Below, in pieces: positions 62,871 through 64,000 of a stretch of 64,000 nt of DNA. Numbering within the stretch: position 1 is the stretch's first letter; each line of letters begins with the position of its first letter. The stretch comes from Sphingobium sp. (GTDB lineage: Bacteria; Pseudomonadota; Alphaproteobacteria; Sphingomonadales; Sphingomonadaceae): the NCBI GenBank assembly GCA_017744605.1, contig JAGIAZ010000011.1:1-64000 (forward strand), written 5' to 3'. The notes below the pieces were generated by a model that saw nothing but the letters and a program-made list of their open reading frames with translations, was not told the DNA's origin and did no database searches. The position numbers and the translations under genes were made by a program.

Positions 62871-64000
62871 TCATTGCTGCGGCTTGGCCGCCTGGGCCTG
62901 AAGAGCCTGCTGGAGCTGGACCAGCGGCGAGATCTCGCCCCGCCGCACGATCGAGCGGCGAATCATGAGGCCCCAGATCACGGCGAGCGTAGCCAGCACG
63001 CCGACCAGCAGGAACACGTCATTGAAGGCGAGGATATTGGCCTCGCGTGCGGTCTGGCCGGCAAGCAGCGCTGTTCCTTGCGCGCTGCGTAGCGTCGGAT
63101 CTCCGACAACGCCCGCCAATGCCGCGCTTCCGCCGCGAATGCGCGCCGCGATCAGCGGATCGGTCATGATGATGCTCTGCACCAGCTCGTGCGAATGGAA
63201 CTTTTCCCGAATGACCTGGAAGGAGCCCAGAAATGTCGAACCGGCAAGGCCGCCAAGGCTCTGGCTGAGGCTGAACAGCACAATGAAGCTGATGAAGTTC
63301 TTCGGCCCCGCCAGCAATGTGCGCGCGATGCCGATGACCATTGCCTGCGACAGGAACAGCAAGGATGCGAAGCCGATCAACGCCTGGCTGAGATAGAAGC
63401 TGCTGGGGCGCGTCAGGTTGGTGGAACTGGCGTCCATGAAGGCAGCGACGGCGATGAGCGCCACGGCGATCGTGATGGGCCGAGACAGATTCTGTGGATT
63501 GAGCGTCAGCACGGCGGTCAGCATGCCTGCGATGGAAGCCAGGACGATGACGATATTGAGCACGGTCATCTGATCGTTGATCAGCCCGACGACGGTAAAC
63601 AGGCCGACTGACCCGAACGCCTGCTCGGAAAGGAGGATGCGGACCGATGCCGCCACGAGAATCAGCCTGACCATCTCGCGCCGTCCGAGCCAGCGTGTGT
63701 TGATAAGTGGATTTTCGCGAAAATGCTCGAGCGTGAATGCCGCCGTGATCAGCGCGACGCTGCCCGCCAGCGACCAGCCCATCCAGGCGCGCTCGGTCCA
63801 CCATTCAATGCGCCCCTCCGAGAGGACCGCGATGAGCAGGCAGAGGCCGGGGGCCAGCAGCGCAAAGGTCATGAAATCGCCGCGCTCGAAGGCCTTGCTG
63901 CGTTGGCTCGGCGGCAGTGGCAGCGCCATGATCGTGGCGAGCGTCGCCAGCGTGAGGCCCAGTTCGAACCAGTAGAGCATGTGCCAGTCGCCCGTTTCGA
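62871..64000 (-). CDS. DHA2/EmrB-type MFS exporter (N-terminal part outside window)
   Basis: This is the C-terminal ~376 residues of a drug:proton antiporter. The frame is open to the right edge (ETGDWHMLYWFELGL), so the N-terminal part lies beyond. About ten hydrophobic segments are visible, ending in VFLLVGVLATLAVIWGLMIRR, then a Gln-rich cytoplasmic tail. DHA2 pumps with 14 spans pair with EmrA-type adaptors, as here. It is the first known gene of the efflux operon. Confidence 0.9.
   Translation of the reverse strand, partial: ETGDWHMLYWFELGLTLATLATIMALPLPPSQRSKAFERGDFMTFALLAPGLCLLIAVLSEGRIEWWTERAWMGWSLAGSVALITAAFTLEHFRENPLINTRWLGRREMVRLILVAASVRILLSEQAFGSVGLFTVVGLINDQMTVLNIVIVLASIAGMLTAVLTLNPQNLSRPITIAVALIAVAAFMDASSTNLTRPSSFYLSQALIGFASLLFLSQAMVIGIARTLLAGPKNFISFIVLFSLSQSLGGLAGSTFLGSFQVIREKFHSHELVQSIIMTDPLIAARIRGGSAALAGVVGDPTLRSAQGTALLAGQTAREANILAFNDVFLLVGVLATLAVIWGLMIRRSIVRRGEISPLVQLQQALQAQAAKPQQ

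Noticed and set aside
1-64000. CRISPR arrays or rRNA genes
   Set aside because: No regularly spaced direct repeats and no rRNA-like stretches were seen while reading the window.

Overview
The window looks like the chromosome of a sphingomonad-type alphaproteobacterium (Sphingomonas/Sphingobium/Novosphingobium relatives). The evidence is high GC, the order nuoLMN-birA-coaX-rnj, an rpsF-rpsR-rplI operon facing fabD, a small DUF1467-type gene, TonB-dependent receptor loci and NodT-type efflux. No database search was possible, so family names rest on motifs and recalled family features.

Bases 1-30040 are core chromosome. They hold the end of the respiratory complex I operon (nuoL truncated by the window edge, nuoM, nuoN), biotin ligase, type III pantothenate kinase and RNase J. 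A two-membrane-span coiled-coil protein follows. Next is a signalling cluster (10701-14901) containing an Hpt-like protein and a PAS/histidine-kinase-like protein, both lacking the phospho-accepting histidine. Then come a beta-oxidation pair (thiolase and FadJ-type enzyme), folE with a PTR1/FolM-type pteridine reductase, ribosomal protein genes, a fatty-acid synthesis cluster (fabD, fabG, acpP, fabF) with mltG, a peroxiredoxin, a ferredoxin reductase and a tRNA-Met(CAT). Five REP-like palindromes sit between these genes.

Bases 30041 to about 50318 form an element integrated at the 3' end of the tRNA-Met gene. A tyrosine integrase lies just inside the left end, and a degenerate ~150-bp direct repeat of the tRNA end plus int leader closes the right end. 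The mobilisation genes are an excisionase-like HTH protein, a ribbon-helix-helix protein, a TraD-type coupling protein and a MobF relaxase. No mating-pore genes are visible, so it should be mobilisable rather than self-transmissible. The cargo is two convergent modules. One is a restriction-like set: PLD-SNF2 helicase, Eco57I-type adenine methylase and PLD nuclease. The other, on the minus strand, is a translationally coupled three-gene operon: a nucleotidyltransferase-like/sigma-4-like/HEPN-like protein, a small Tat-signal protein, and a nucleotidyltransferase-like/HEPN/transmembrane/STN protein. The second module is the best candidate here for an undescribed system. Upstream of it lies a dense cluster of inverted repeats.

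Bases 50469-64000 are chromosomal again. They hold an aminotransferase, a secreted rhodanese-like/SMP-30 fusion without cysteine, a TonB-dependent receptor and two tandem paralogous periplasmic proteins. Facing these is a minus-strand operon of a CysB-like regulator with a SorAB-type sulfite dehydrogenase. A tripartite efflux operon (DHA2-type MFS pump, HlyD/EmrA adaptor, NodT outer-membrane factor) runs off the right edge.
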